Part shown: positions 44,267 to 53,782 of the stretch, one piece after another
Numbering within the stretch: position 1 is the first letter of the stretch
How the letters are laid out: the number at the start of each line of letters is the position of its first letter
From: Mesorhizobium caraganae
GTDB lineage: Bacteria; Pseudomonadota; Alphaproteobacteria; Rhizobiales; Rhizobiaceae
Length of the DNA stretch: 64,000 nucleotides
Assembly: GCF_016836705.1 (NCBI RefSeq)
Contig: NZ_JAFCGY010000001.1
Span: forward strand, 1,488,001 to 1,552,000
Direction: 5' to 3'
Position numbers and translations under genes: made by a program
Notes under the pieces: generated by a model
Told to the model about the DNA's origin: nothing
What the model saw: only the letters and a program-made list of their open reading frames with translations
Databases searched by the model: none

Positions 44267-45618
44267 TGGATAACCACACCGCACCGGTCATCCTGATCGA
44301 CGACGACAGGGAGCTGCTGAGAGCCACACGGCAGACGCTGGAACTGGCCGGCTTTTCAGTGTCGGCCTTTGCGACTGCCGCCGAGGCGCTGGCCGGGCTC
44401 GACGCCAACTTCTCCGGCGTGGTGGTGTCCGATATCAGAATGCCCGGCATTGACGGCCTGCAGCTCTTCGACCGCGTCTTGCGGCTCGATCCTGACATTC
44501 CGGTGATCCTGGTCACCGGGCATGGCGACATCGCGGTTGCGGTCAAGGCAATCAAGGACGGCGCCTACGATTTCATCACCAAGCCGTTCGCCGCCGACCG
44601 GCTGGCGCAAAGCGTGGCGCGCGCAGCCGAAAAGCGCCGCCTGGTGATGGAGAACCGCGCCTTGCGCGAAAGCGCCGAACAGGCGCAGGACGGCCTGCCG
44701 CTGATCGGCCAGACGCCGGCGATGGAACGGCTGCGCCGCACGCTGAGGCAAATCGCCGATACCGATGTCGACGTGCTGGTGACCGGAGAGACCGGCTCAG
44801 GCAAGGAGGTGGTGGCGAGCCTGCTGCATCGCTGGAGCCGGCGCGCCAAAGGCAATTTCGTGGCGTTGAATTGCGGCACGCTGCCGGATACGGTGATCGA
44901 GAGCGAATTATTCGGCCATGAGGCCGGCGCCTTCACCGGTGCACAGAAGAAGCGGATCGGCCGCATCGAGCATTCGAGCGGCGGCACGCTGTTCCTCGAC
45001 GAGATCGAAAGCATGCCGGTCTCGACCCAGGTACAGATGCTCAGGGTGCTGGAAATGCGCGAGGTGACGCCGCTCGGCACCAACGAAGTGCGGCCGGTCG
45101 ATCTGCGTGTCGTTGCCGCCGCCAAGGTCGATCTCGGCGATCCCGGCCAGCGCGGCGCCTTCCGCGAGGATCTCTATTACCGGCTCAACGTGGTGACGAT
45201 CTCGATCCCGCCGCTGCGCGAACGCCGCGACGACGTCGCCTTGCTGTTCTTCTATTTCGCCGAGCGCGCCGCCGCCCGCTTCCACCGTCCGGTACCCGTT
45301 GTGCCGGCTTCGGTACATCGCCATCTCGGCCAGCATGACTGGCCGGGCAATGTGCGGGAGCTGGCGCATTTCGCCGAGCGTTTCGTGCTTGGGCTTGAGG
45401 AAGCGGCGCAAGCGTCGCTTTCCGCCTCGGCGGAAACGGACGACGCCGGTTCGCTGCCGGAACGGCTGGAACGCTATGAGGCCGATGTGATCCGCGAGAC
45501 ACTTGGCCGCAATGACGGCGATGTCCGGCGTACGATCGAGGCGCTCGGCATCCCGCGCAAGACCTTCTATGACAAACTGCAGCGGCACGGCATCGTGCGC
45601 AGCGATTTTTCCAGGTAA
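44266..45618 (+). CDS. dctD: C4-dicarboxylate response regulator DctD (sigma-54 activator)
   Basis: 450 residues. The ATG shares a base with the dctB TGA. A GTG one codon earlier is also possible. Receiver domain 8-120 with acidic pocket IDDD, phosphoacceptor [10 protein letters not shown] (Asp near 56) and VTGHGD. AAA+ domain: [11 protein letters not shown] (Walker A), the sigma-54 contact loop GAFTGAQ and a GTLFLDE Walker B. A C-terminal Fis-type helix-turn-helix ([22 protein letters not shown]) binds the enhancer. It activates dctA with RpoN. Confidence 0.94.
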   Translation: MDNHTAPVILIDDDRELLRATRQTLELAGFSVSAFATAAEALAGLDANFSGVVVSDIRMPGIDGLQLFDRVLRLDPDIPVILVTGHGDIAVAVKAIKDGAYDFITKPFAADRLAQSVARAAEKRRLVMENRALRESAEQAQDGLPLIGQTPAMERLRRTLRQIADTDVDVLVTGETGSGKEVVASLLHRWSRRAKGNFVALNCGTLPDTVIESELFGHEAGAFTGAQKKRIGRIEHSSGGTLFLDEIESMPVSTQVQMLRVLEMREVTPLGTNEVRPVDLRVVAAAKVDLGDPGQRGAFREDLYYRLNVVTISIPPLRERRDDVALLFFYFAERAAARFHRPVPVVPASVHRHLGQHDWPGNVRELAHFAERFVLGLEEAAQASLSASAETDDAGSLPERLERYEADVIRETLGRNDGDVRRTIEALGIPRKTFYDKLQRHGIVRSDFSR

Positions 45619-45650
45619 TGGGGTGTGAGCCTCTATCTCTTTGTTTCGGC

Positions 45651-45718
45651 GCAATTCCCAAGGGAAAGCGCTACGCGCTTTTCCCGGGAAAACCGATCAC
45701 ACTTTTCCTGGAATTGCT
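45651..45718. repeat. Intergenic palindromic element
   Basis: Imperfect terminal inverted repeat, GCAATTCC at the left and GGAATTGC at the right. The interior has GGGAAAGCG / CGCTTTTCCC and a second CTTTTCC arm. It lies 33 bp after dctD and may serve as its transcription stop or be a RIME-like repeat. Confidence 0.55.
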
Positions 45719-45875
45719 TTAAAAGCATGGCGGATTTTGCGACCCTGTCCGAAAAAACCGTGGCAAGTCGGCATCAGAAGGTGTTGAAGACCGCATCGGC
45801 CGCCTTCGGCAATGCGCGATCCGGTTGCGCTCGGCAGATGTTGATGATTTGTTGCCGGTCAGCGGAGAATGAGTG

Positions 45876-46220
45876 ATGCGAGAACCTGTCGGTCAAGATG
45901 AATATGGGTCGACCAGTCCCTTCGATCCGGACGATCTGCCGAATTTGAACGCGATCGGCCCGGCCATGGGCGGCGGCAACGACTTCGAGAAATACGCCGT
46001 CGCCGTGATCATCGTGTTCGGCGCGCTCATCATTGGCGGGCTGATGGCCGCTTCCATGACCTTCGGCCACCGCAACGGCTTCCTGTTTGCGCTTGGCGGC
46101 GCGACCGCCGCCTGGATATCGGGCAATGCGCTGCTACTCGACCGGCCGCGCATTTACGCGCTGTTCGTTGGCATCGCGGCGCTGATGCTGGTCGGATCGA
46201 CCCTCACGCTCGTCCTTTGA
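45876..46220 (+). CDS. Small membrane protein, function unknown
   Basis: 114 residues from the ATG at 45876, with GCGGAG upstream. An acidic, Pro/Asn-rich start (FDPDDLPNLNAIGPAMGGGNDFEK) is followed by three hydrophobic helices (AVAVIIVFGALIIGGLMAAS, GFLFALGGATAAWISGNALLL, YALFVGIAALMLVGSTLTLVL). No known family. It is convergent with the gamma-glutamyltransferase gene, 22 bp apart. Confidence 0.6.
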   Translation: MREPVGQDEYGSTSPFDPDDLPNLNAIGPAMGGGNDFEKYAVAVIIVFGALIIGGLMAASMTFGHRNGFLFALGGATAAWISGNALLLDRPRIYALFVGIAALMLVGSTLTLVL

Positions 46221-46242
46221 TCGGTCCTTGTTTGATCGTGAT

Positions 46243-47982
46243 CTAGTATCCTAGAGCCTCGCCGGATGCGGCGCGGCTGTCGATGGCGCCGTTGTAGCGG
46301 GCGCCTCCGCCCTTCTCGATTTCCGCAAGGCTCTTGCCTCCGACAAGAATGCCGGCCGCCTGGCCCCAGGTCGAATCAGCGAGATCGAGGTGGTAGCCCA
46401 TGCCGGCCAGCAGCTTTTCGGTGTCGGGCGACAGGCCGAACGGTTCGACATAGATCGTATCGGGCAGCCACTGATGATGGATGCGCGGCGCGTCGATTGC
46501 CTCCTGGATGTTCATGCCGTGGTCGATGACGTTGACGATGGCTTCCAGCGTGATGGTGATGATGCGTGAGCCGCCAGGGCTGCCGATGACCATGAACGGC
46601 TTGCCGTCCTTGGCCACGACGGTCGGGCTCATAGACGACAGTGGCGTCTTCTTCGGCTGGATGGCATTCGCCTCGCCCTGGACCAGACCGTAGAGATTGG
46701 GCACGCCGGGCTTCTGGGTGAAATCGTCCATCTCGTTGTTGAGCAGGATGCCAGTGCCGTCGGCAACGACACCGGCGCCGAACGAGCCGTTCAGCGTGTA
46801 GGTGACCGCGACCGCGTTGCCGTCATTGTCGATGATCGAATAATGCGTCGTCTCGTTCGACTCGCCAAAGCCCTTCGGCATCAGGTCCTGAGAGACCCCC
46901 GCCCGGAACGGGTCGATCTTGTCGCGGATGTCCTTGGCGTACCCCTTGTCGAGCAGTTTCGAGACCGGATTGTCGACGAAATCGGGATCGCCAAGCGCCG
47001 AGTTGCGGTCAACATAGGCACGGCGCATCGCCTCGACCATGACATGCACAGTCTCGGCCGAGTCGGCGCCGAGATAGGATAGCGGGTACCCTTCCAGCAC
47101 GTTGAGGATTTCGCAGATGATGACGCCACCGGAGCTCGGCGGCGGCGAGGAGATGATCTCGTAGCCGCGATAGGTGCAGCTCACCGGCTTCAGTTCGCGC
47201 ACCGCATACTGCTCGAAATCGGCCTTTGCGAGAATGCCGCCCTTGGCGCCGCTCGCCTTGACGATGGCATCGGCGATGGCGCCTTTGTAGAAGGCATCGG
47301 CGCCTTTTTCGGAAATGGCGCCGAGCGAGGCGGCAAGGTCGGGCTGGAGGAGACGCTCGCCGGCGCCATAGGGCTTGCCGTCCGGCTTCAGGAAGATGGC
47401 GGCCGCGGCAGGGTCCTTCGCCAGCCGCGCGGCATTGCTTGCGAATGAAGCAGCGTCACCCTGGTCGAGAACGAAGCCATCCTTGGCATAGGCAATTGCC
47501 GGCGCCATCAAGTCCTGGCGTGGCAGCGTGCCGTATTTTTCGCGCGCCATCTCGAAACCGGCCACGGAACCCGGCACGCCTACCGCGAGATAGCCATCAA
47601 GGCTGGCGCCCTTCACCGGCTTGCCATCCTTGTCGAGATACAAGGTCTTGGTTGCCGCCAGCGGCGCGCGCTCGCGAAAGTCGAGGAAGGTCGATTTGCC
47701 GTCCTTGAAGCGTATGGTCATGAACCCGCCGCCGCCGATATTGCCGGCATTAGGGTAGAGGACCGCGAGCGCATAGCCGACGGCGACCGCCGCATCGACG
47801 GCGTTGCCGCCCTTCTTCAGCACCTCGACGCCGGCTTCCGACGCGAAATGCTGGGCGGTCACGACCATGCCGTGCTCGCCCTTCGCCGGCTGCGGCGAGG
47901 CAGCGAAGACGGCCGCGGATGGCGTCAGCGCTATTGCGAGCGAAAGGGTGACGCCAATCAGCGTCCGGCGGGTCAAGGGCAT
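46243..47982 (-). CDS. ggt: Gamma-glutamyltransferase (periplasmic)
   Basis: 579 residues, the usual length. The signal peptide starts MPLTRRTLIGVTLSLAIAL with a twin-Arg and is cleaved near FAAS. Ggt hydrolyses glutathione and gamma-glutamyl amides or transfers the glutamyl group. The Ntn-hydrolase precursor self-cleaves before the Thr of NETTHYSIIDNDGNAVAVTYTLNG, giving large and small subunits. EVLKKGGNAVDAAVAVGYAL, FRERAP and GSPGGSRII match the family. GGAG sits 9 nt before the start. No operon partner. Confidence 0.92.
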   Translation of the reverse strand: MPLTRRTLIGVTLSLAIALTPSAAVFAASPQPAKGEHGMVVTAQHFASEAGVEVLKKGGNAVDAAVAVGYALAVLYPNAGNIGGGGFMTIRFKDGKSTFLDFRERAPLAATKTLYLDKDGKPVKGASLDGYLAVGVPGSVAGFEMAREKYGTLPRQDLMAPAIAYAKDGFVLDQGDAASFASNAARLAKDPAAAAIFLKPDGKPYGAGERLLQPDLAASLGAISEKGADAFYKGAIADAIVKASGAKGGILAKADFEQYAVRELKPVSCTYRGYEIISSPPPSSGGVIICEILNVLEGYPLSYLGADSAETVHVMVEAMRRAYVDRNSALGDPDFVDNPVSKLLDKGYAKDIRDKIDPFRAGVSQDLMPKGFGESNETTHYSIIDNDGNAVAVTYTLNGSFGAGVVADGTGILLNNEMDDFTQKPGVPNLYGLVQGEANAIQPKKTPLSSMSPTVVAKDGKPFMVIGSPGGSRIITITLEAIVNVIDHGMNIQEAIDAPRIHHQWLPDTIYVEPFGLSPDTEKLLAGMGYHLDLADSTWGQAAGILVGGKSLAEIEKGGGARYNGAIDSRAASGEALGY

Positions 47983-48078
47983 GGCGGTGCTCCAAGTGCA
48001 GTGTGCTAGGAAAGACCCTCAAAGCCGCCAAGTCCACCGCCAATGGGACTGGACCAGATCAATTAGGATGTCTGCCTG

Positions 48079-49371
48079 TCAGACGATGCCGCCGCTGCCA
48101 CCCGCAACCGCCGGGCGTTCGGCCGCGACTTTGGCGCGGTAGCCTGCCGCGCGGTAGGCGGCGACCGGATCGATGGCGCCGCCGCTCTTCAGCCGGGCCA
48201 TGGCCAGGATCGGCCCGACATCGGTGCGGTAGGCGCTTTTGAGCGTTTGCGTCGCCATCAGCGCGTCATTGCCGTCCTGGAAACCTTCGAGCGCCTTGCG
48301 GTCGACCAGCAGCGCCTGCGCATAGGCGCGCTGCACCTCGACCGCCGACAGCATCAGGCTTTCGATCGGGTCAGTGACGTTGTGGCTCTGGTCGAGCATA
48401 TGGGCGGGATCGAAACCCTCGACGCCGGAAAGCTCGGCATCGACCAGTTCGTTGAAGACCAGGAACAGCCGGTAGGGGTCGATCGAACCGGCATCGAGAT
48501 CGTCGTCGCCATATTTGGAATCGTTGAAGTGGAAGCCGCCGAGTTTTTTGAACTGGATCAGCCGCGACACGATCATCTCGATGTTGACGTTGGGCGCATG
48601 GTGGCCGAGGTCGACCAGGCAGAAGGCCTTGTCGCCGAGCTCCCTGGCGATGAGGTAGTTGGTGCCCCAATCCTGCACGACGGTGGAATAGAAGGCCGGC
48701 TCGTACATCTTGTGCTCGGTGAACAGTTTCCAGTCGGCCGGCAGGCCAGCGTAGATCTCCTTCATGGCGTCGAGATAGCGCTCGAAGGCTTTGGCGAAAT
48801 TCACCTGGCCCGGGAAATTCGAACCATCGCCGATCCACACCGTCAGCGCCTTCGAACCAAGCGTCTTGCCGATCTCGATGCATTCGAGATTGTGCTCGAC
48901 CGCTTGTCGGCGGGTGCCGGCATCGGCATGCGACAGCGAGCCGAATTTGTAGGAGAGCTTCTGGTCCTTCGCGTCGGAGAAGGTGTTGGAGTTCATGGCG
49001 TCGAAGCCGAGGCCGAAGCGCGAGGCCGCCTGCTTCAGCCGGTTCGGGTCGGCCTTGTCCCAGGGGATGTGCAGCGAGACGGTCGGTGTCGCCTGCGTCA
49101 ACTGGCTGATGACGGCGCAGTCCTCGATCTTGTCGAAGATGTCGCGCGGCTCGCCGGCGCCGGGAAAACGGGCAAAGCGGGTGCCGCCGGTGCCGACGCC
49201 CCAGGACGGAATGGCGACGGCGAATTTCTCGACCTTGTCGCGGATGGCGTCGATGGCGATGCCGCGCCGGTCGAGACGTTCGCCAAGCGAGGCGTAGTCG
49301 CGTTCGAGGTCGGGCTTGCGGGCGGCGTTGTGGCTGGCGACGAGGTCGGCGGAGATGATGGTTTCGGACAA
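48079..49371 (-). CDS. rhaI: L-rhamnose isomerase (rhizobial RhaI type)
   Basis: 430 residues starting at TTG after a strong GGGAGGA site. No closer ATG exists. Catalyses L-rhamnose to L-rhamnulose. The protein is a TIM barrel of the rhizobial isomerase group, with VSLHIPWDK, LTVWIGDGSNFPGQ, FTEHKMYEPAFYSTVVQDW, LVDLGHHAPNVNIE and GGFHFNDSKYGDDDLD supplying metal ligands. It lies downstream of rhaD, with a RIME-like unit between them, and is read leftward from the rhamnose intergenic region. Confidence 0.93.
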   Translation of the reverse strand: MSETIISADLVASHNAARKPDLERDYASLGERLDRRGIAIDAIRDKVEKFAVAIPSWGVGTGGTRFARFPGAGEPRDIFDKIEDCAVISQLTQATPTVSLHIPWDKADPNRLKQAASRFGLGFDAMNSNTFSDAKDQKLSYKFGSLSHADAGTRRQAVEHNLECIEIGKTLGSKALTVWIGDGSNFPGQVNFAKAFERYLDAMKEIYAGLPADWKLFTEHKMYEPAFYSTVVQDWGTNYLIARELGDKAFCLVDLGHHAPNVNIEMIVSRLIQFKKLGGFHFNDSKYGDDDLDAGSIDPYRLFLVFNELVDAELSGVEGFDPAHMLDQSHNVTDPIESLMLSAVEVQRAYAQALLVDRKALEGFQDGNDALMATQTLKSAYRTDVGPILAMARLKSGGAIDPVAAYRAAGYRAKVAAERPAVAGGSGGIV

Positions 49372-49405
49372 GTGCTATTCCTCCCAAATGCGTTCGGTCA
49401 GCGCT

Positions 49406-49461
49406 GCCCCTCATCCGGCCCTTGGGGCCACCTTCTCCCCGTATAGTGACGGGGAGAAGGG
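49406..49461. repeat. RIME-like palindrome between rhaD and rhaI
   Basis: CCCCTCATCCGG at the left end, then CCTTCTCCCC and GGGGAGAAGG around a GTATAGTGA-type loop. It resembles the units at 39929-40074. It lies inside the rhaD-rhaI operon gap and could affect the relative level of rhaI message. Confidence 0.7.
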
Positions 49462-49479
49462 AAGCGCTTCGACGTTAGC

Positions 49480-51582
49480 TCAGCGCGTAAAGCTCTGCGC
49501 GTTGCCGGCGTCGACATTGATGATGTTGCCGGTGGATTTGGCCGACATGTCGGAGGCGAAGAAATAGATCGCTTCGGCGATGTCTTCCGGGAAGACCGAG
49601 CGCTTCAGCATCGAGCGCGAGCGGTAGTGCTCCTCCAGATCGTCGGTCGACATCTTGTAGGCGGCGGCGCGCTGTTCCTTCCACTCGCCGGTCCAGATTT
49701 TCGAGCCACGCAGCACGGCATCCGGATTGACGACATTGACCCGGATCTGCGCTTCCGCGCCCTCCAGCGCCAGGCAGCGGGCGAGATGGATCTCGGCAGC
49801 CTTGGCGGTGCAATAGGCGGCGGCGTTGGGCGACGCGGCAAGGCCGTTCTTGGAGGCGACGAAGACGACATTGCCGCCGATCTTCTGGGCGCGGAACAGC
49901 CGGAAGGCTTCACGCGAGACCAGGAAATAGCCGGTCGACAAGATGTCCATGTTCTTGTTCCACAGCGCCAGCGTGGTTTCCTCGATCGGCGCCGAGGACG
50001 CCAGGCCGGCGTTGGAGACCAGGATGTCGATGCCGCCGAACTCGACTGCCGTCTCGGCAAAGCCGGAAACGACCTGATCCTCAGAGGTGACGTTGATCAG
50101 CACCGGCCGCACGAAATCCTTGCCATAGGCTTTGGCCAATTCCTCATTGGCGCTGACGAGCGCTGTCTCGTCGATATCGGCCAGCACCACGCAGGCACCC
50201 TCGCGCAGCAGACGGTTGGCGGTCGCGCGGCCGATGCCGCCGGCGCCGCCGGTGACCAGTGCGATCTGGCCGGCTAACGACTTCGGCTTCGGCATGCGCT
50301 GTAGCTTCAGATCCTCGAGCAGCCAGTATTCGATGTCGAAAGCCTCCTGCGCGGGCAGGCCGACATAGGACGAGACGGTCGATGCGCCGCGCATGACGTT
50401 GATGGCGTTGACGTAGAATTCACCCGAGATGCGGGCCGTCGCCTTGTCGCCGGCGAAGGTGAACATGCCGACGCCGGGCATCAGGTAGACCACGGCATTG
50501 GGATCGCGGATGGCGGGCGAGTCCGGGTGCTTGCAGCTGTCGTAATAGGCCTGGTAGCCGACACGATAAGCGGCAATGTCATCGGCAAGGCGCGCGATGA
50601 CCGCATCGACATCAGGCTTGGCCGGATCGAACTCGATCACCAGCGGCCGGATTTTTGTTCGCAGGAAGTGATCCGGGCATGAGGTGCCCAGTGCGGCCAG
50701 CGGGCGCAAATCCCTGGAGTTGACGAATTCGAGCACGGCGGGCTGGTCGTCGAAATGACCGAGCTTGTGGCTCTTTTCCGAGATCAGGCCGCGAATCCTC
50801 GGCATCAGTTTCGCCGCAATGGCGCGGCGCTCAGTGGCATCGAGCGACTTCACCGCCTCGCCGCCGAAGATCGCGAGACCCTCGGAGCGGCGCTCGAACC
50901 ATTCGATCGCCTGGTTGATTACCGAAATCGTCGTCTCGTAGCATTCCTTGGGTGTGTCGCCCCAGGTGAACAGGCCGTGGCTTTCGAGAATGACGCCTTT
51001 GGCCTCGGGATGTTCGACGCAGAATTTTTCCAGCCACAGGCCGAGTTCGAAGCCCGGCCGCTTCCACGGCAGCCAGCCGATGGCGTCGCCGAAGATCTCC
51101 CTGGTCAGCGCTTTGGAGTCCTTGGCGGCGGCAATGGCGATGATGGCATCGGGATGCATGTGGTCGACAAAAGGCTTCGGCACATAGGCATGCAGCGGCG
51201 TGTCGATCGAGGCCGCGCGCGGATTGAGGTTGAAGGTGCAGTGGGGGAGGTAGCCCACCATCTCGTCCTCATGCGCGACACCACGATAGAGGCTTTTGAG
51301 CGCTCGGAGCTTGTCCATGTAGAGGGTGGCGAAGCCGTCAAGCTTGATCGAGGCGCTATCGCCGCCCGAGCCCTTGACCCAGAGCACTTCGACATCATCG
51401 CCGGTGAGCGGGTCCTTCTGCCAGATTTTCGAGGAGGTGTTGCCGCCGCCATAGTTGGTGACGCGCTTGTCGGAGCCGAGCGTGTTCGAGCGATAGACCA
51501 GAAGCTCAGGCCCGCTCATCCCTTCGGCTTTCGCATCGTCCCACAGATTGGCAAGGCGCGAGCCGGAGCGCTTGTCGAGCAT
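49480..51582 (-). CDS. rhaD: Bifunctional rhamnulose-1-phosphate aldolase / short-chain dehydrogenase RhaD
   Basis: 700 residues with GGAGGATAATC before the ATG. Residues 1-400 form a class II aldolase: TSSKIWQKD, VKGSGGDSASIK, then HPDAIIAIAAA and SHGLFTWGD with the zinc His residues. Residues 425-700 form a Rossmann SDR: LVTGGAGGIGRATANRLL, VSNAGLAS and AYCTAKAAEIHLA with the YxxxK pair. It cleaves L-rhamnulose 1-phosphate to dihydroxyacetone phosphate and lactaldehyde, and probably oxidises the lactaldehyde. Divergent from rhaR, with the operator region between. Confidence 0.93.
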   Translation of the reverse strand: MLDKRSGSRLANLWDDAKAEGMSGPELLVYRSNTLGSDKRVTNYGGGNTSSKIWQKDPLTGDDVEVLWVKGSGGDSASIKLDGFATLYMDKLRALKSLYRGVAHEDEMVGYLPHCTFNLNPRAASIDTPLHAYVPKPFVDHMHPDAIIAIAAAKDSKALTREIFGDAIGWLPWKRPGFELGLWLEKFCVEHPEAKGVILESHGLFTWGDTPKECYETTISVINQAIEWFERRSEGLAIFGGEAVKSLDATERRAIAAKLMPRIRGLISEKSHKLGHFDDQPAVLEFVNSRDLRPLAALGTSCPDHFLRTKIRPLVIEFDPAKPDVDAVIARLADDIAAYRVGYQAYYDSCKHPDSPAIRDPNAVVYLMPGVGMFTFAGDKATARISGEFYVNAINVMRGASTVSSYVGLPAQEAFDIEYWLLEDLKLQRMPKPKSLAGQIALVTGGAGGIGRATANRLLREGACVVLADIDETALVSANEELAKAYGKDFVRPVLINVTSEDQVVSGFAETAVEFGGIDILVSNAGLASSAPIEETTLALWNKNMDILSTGYFLVSREAFRLFRAQKIGGNVVFVASKNGLAASPNAAAYCTAKAAEIHLARCLALEGAEAQIRVNVVNPDAVLRGSKIWTGEWKEQRAAAYKMSTDDLEEHYRSRSMLKRSVFPEDIAEAIYFFASDMSAKSTGNIINVDAGNAQSFTR

Positions 51583-51673
51583 GATTATCCTCCCTGGGAC
51601 GCAAAAAGGCGCGATCCATTTTGCCGGAAATGTCTACGCAAGCACGCTGCTTGTCAATCACAAACGATCAATA

Positions 51674-51712
51674 CCGATCATATTGCACTGCACAATGAAA
51701 TTATATGATCGG
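51674..51712. promoter_or_regulatory. Candidate RhaR operator (inverted repeat) in the rhaD-rhaR gap
   Basis: CCGATCATAT at 51674-51683 and ATATGATCGG at 51703-51712 form a perfect 10-bp dyad with a 19-nt spacer, in the middle of the divergent region. Flanking GATCA/TGATT repeats extend the symmetry. DeoR-type repressors use such repeats, and the placement would let RhaR control both directions. Confidence 0.65.
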
Positions 51713-51766
51713 AAATGATTGACACTGGTTGTTTTCTAGTGCCTCATGACCATGCAGGGAGGAACC

Positions 51767-52570
51767 ATGCACGAAAAAGAGCGCCACAGGATCATTCTGT
51801 CCGCCGTCCAGGAAAAGCCTGTGGTGACGGTGCAGGAGATGGTCGACCTGACGGACTCGTCCGAGGCGACGATCCGGCGCGATATCGCAGCCCTTCACGT
51901 GCAAAAGCGCCTGCGCCGGGTGCGCGGCGGCGCCGAGGCAATCTCGCCGCCACAGTTCATCGGCCTCGCCGGCCGGCCCTTTTCCGTCAACGAAACGCTG
52001 AATGCGTCGCAGAAGCGGGCGATTGCGCGCGAAGCGGTGGAGCTCTGCACAGACGGCGAGCCGATCATCATCAATGGCGGCACCACCACCTTCCAGATGG
52101 TGCATTTCCTGACCGGACGCCGCATGCCGATCTTCACCAATTCGTTCCCGATCGCCGAGCATCTGCTCAAGCATTCGAAGAACACGGTGATGCTGTCGGG
52201 CGGCACGATCTACCGCGAACAGAACATCATCCTGTCGCCCTTCGACAATGACGTGACGCGCAATTTCTATGCGCGCCGCATGTTCATGGGTGCGCAGGGG
52301 CTCGGCCCGCTCGGCCTGATGGAAGGCGACCCGCTTCTGATCCAGGCGGAGCAGAAGCTGATCGACCAGGCCGACGAGCTGGTGGTGCTGGTCGATTCCT
52401 CGAAATTCCGCCAGCGCTCCAGCCTGATCCTGTGCGGGCTGAAGCGCATCGCCACCGTCATCACCGATGACGGCATCGAGGATCGCGAAGCCAACATGCT
52501 GGAAACCGCAGGTGTGACGCTGATCGTCGCCCGCAAGTCGGCAAAGGAAGAATCTTCGCTGCAGGCCTGA
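51767..52570 (+). CDS. rhaR: DeoR-family regulator of the rhamnose genes RhaR
   Basis: 267 residues. The ATG at 51767 has GGGAGGAA before it, so the seven-codon extension was dropped. N-terminal winged helix (HEKERHRIILSAVQEKP, SSEATIRRDIAALHVQ) as in DeoR proteins. C-terminal DeoRC sensor (INGGTTTFQMVHFL, LSGGTIYREQN, VVLVDSSKF). In Rhizobium leguminosarum the equivalent protein controls the rhamnose operon. It is first of the rightward rha cluster and presumably regulates itself. Confidence 0.9.
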   Translation: MHEKERHRIILSAVQEKPVVTVQEMVDLTDSSEATIRRDIAALHVQKRLRRVRGGAEAISPPQFIGLAGRPFSVNETLNASQKRAIAREAVELCTDGEPIIINGGTTTFQMVHFLTGRRMPIFTNSFPIAEHLLKHSKNTVMLSGGTIYREQNIILSPFDNDVTRNFYARRMFMGAQGLGPLGLMEGDPLLIQAEQKLIDQADELVVLVDSSKFRQRSSLILCGLKRIATVITDDGIEDREANMLETAGVTLIVARKSAKEESSLQA

Positions 52571-52619
52571 GACCAACCGCAGCGACGATGGAATGCAACG
52601 CTCAAAGGGAGGAAATACA

Positions 52620-53615
52620 ATGAGCTTCTTGAAGAAATTGATGGTGACGGCGGCATTCTCGGCCGCCATGTTCGTGAACGCCGCCTATGCCGAGAACGTC
52701 AAGATCGCGCTGGTGGTGAAGTCGCTCGGCAACGGCTTCTTCGACGCCGCCAACAAGGGCGCCGAAGAGGCGGCCAAGGAACTCGGCGATGTCGACATCA
52801 TCTACACCGGCCCGACCAAGGCGACCGCCGAAGCGCAGATCGAAGTGGTCAATTCGCTGATCGCGCAGAAGGTCAACGCCATCGCCATTTCGGCCAATGA
52901 CGCCGACGCGTTGGTGCCGGTGCTGAAGAAGGCGATGGAGCGCGGCATCACCGTCATCTCGTGGGATTCGGGCGTCGCCAAGGAAGGCCGCCAGTTGCAC
53001 CTCAACCCGTCTGACACCGGCCTGATCGGCGAGACCATCATCAAGCTCGCCGCCGACTATCTGCCGGAAGGCGGCGAAGTCGCCATCCTGTCGGCGTCGT
53101 CGACCGCGACCAACCAGAACGCCTGGATCGAAGCGGCCAAGAAAATCCTGCCGGAGAAATTCCCCAAGATCAAACTCGTCGCCACCGTCTATGGCGATGA
53201 CGATTCGGCCAAGAGCACCGACGAAGCCAAGGGCCTGCTGAAATCCTACCCGAACCTCAAGGCGATCATCGCGCCGACCACCGTCGGCGTCGTTGCCGCT
53301 GCCCAGGTCGTCACTGATGCCAACCTGATCGGCAAGGTCAATGTCACCGGCCTGGCACTGCCGTCCGAGTTCAAGAAGTTCATCGACAACGGTTCCAGCC
53401 AGGCGGTTGCGCTGTGGAACCCGATCGACCTCGGCTACTCCGCCGTCTACCTCGCCCACGATCTGGCGGTGAAGAAGGAAGAGGCCAAGCCCGGCGCCAC
53501 GCTGTCGATCGGCCGCGTCGGCAAGGTCACGCTCGACGACACGAACTCGGCTGCGATGGCTCCGCCCTTCCAGTTCGACAAGACCAATATCGAGAAGTTC
53601 TCCAAGATCTATTGA
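52620..53615 (+). CDS. rhaS: Rhamnose ABC transporter substrate-binding protein RhaS
   Basis: 331 residues from the ATG at 52620 with AGGGAGGAAATAC before it. The signal peptide SFLKKLMVTAAFSAAMFVN ends in AYA. Periplasmic binding-protein fold of the autoinducer-2/rhamnose (LsrB/RhaS) subgroup: IALVVKSLGNGFFDAANKGAEEAA, QIEVVNSLIAQKVNAIAISAND, DSGVAKEGRQLHLN and WNPIDLGYSAVYLAHDL. It delivers L-rhamnose to RhaPQ. A palindromic repeat separates it from rhaT. Confidence 0.93.
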   Translation: MSFLKKLMVTAAFSAAMFVNAAYAENVKIALVVKSLGNGFFDAANKGAEEAAKELGDVDIIYTGPTKATAEAQIEVVNSLIAQKVNAIAISANDADALVPVLKKAMERGITVISWDSGVAKEGRQLHLNPSDTGLIGETIIKLAADYLPEGGEVAILSASSTATNQNAWIEAAKKILPEKFPKIKLVATVYGDDDSAKSTDEAKGLLKSYPNLKAIIAPTTVGVVAAAQVVTDANLIGKVNVTGLALPSEFKKFIDNGSSQAVALWNPIDLGYSAVYLAHDLAVKKEEAKPGATLSIGRVGKVTLDDTNSAAMAPPFQFDKTNIEKFSKIY

Positions 53616-53630
53616 TCCGGAGCGCCAGTA

Positions 53631-53782
53631 CCCTCCCCCATTGTGGGAGGGTCGGCGAGGCGGTCTTGCGAAGCAAAACCGGCGAGACGGGGTGGGGGTG
53701 GCGACATCTCCATGTGCCAGGACCTTGATATGCTAGTAGACCCCGCTCACATCGTTCGCGACCCTCCCCACAAGGGGGAGGG
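53631..53782. repeat. Palindromic repeat spanning the rhaS-rhaT junction
   Basis: CCCTCCCCCATTGTGGGAGGG at the left and CCCTCCCCACAAGGGGGAGGG at the right, with AGCAAAACCGGCGAGACGGGGTGGGGG-type sequence between. The right arm lies inside the coding sequence of rhaT and encodes part of its N-terminus. The element may act as an RNA hairpin that protects or limits the rhaS message. Confidence 0.7.

Noticed and set aside
48247-49446. 399-codon frame on the plus strand
   Set aside because: It lies fully opposite rhaI, whose protein sequence is well conserved. High GC at third positions makes long antisense frames common here.
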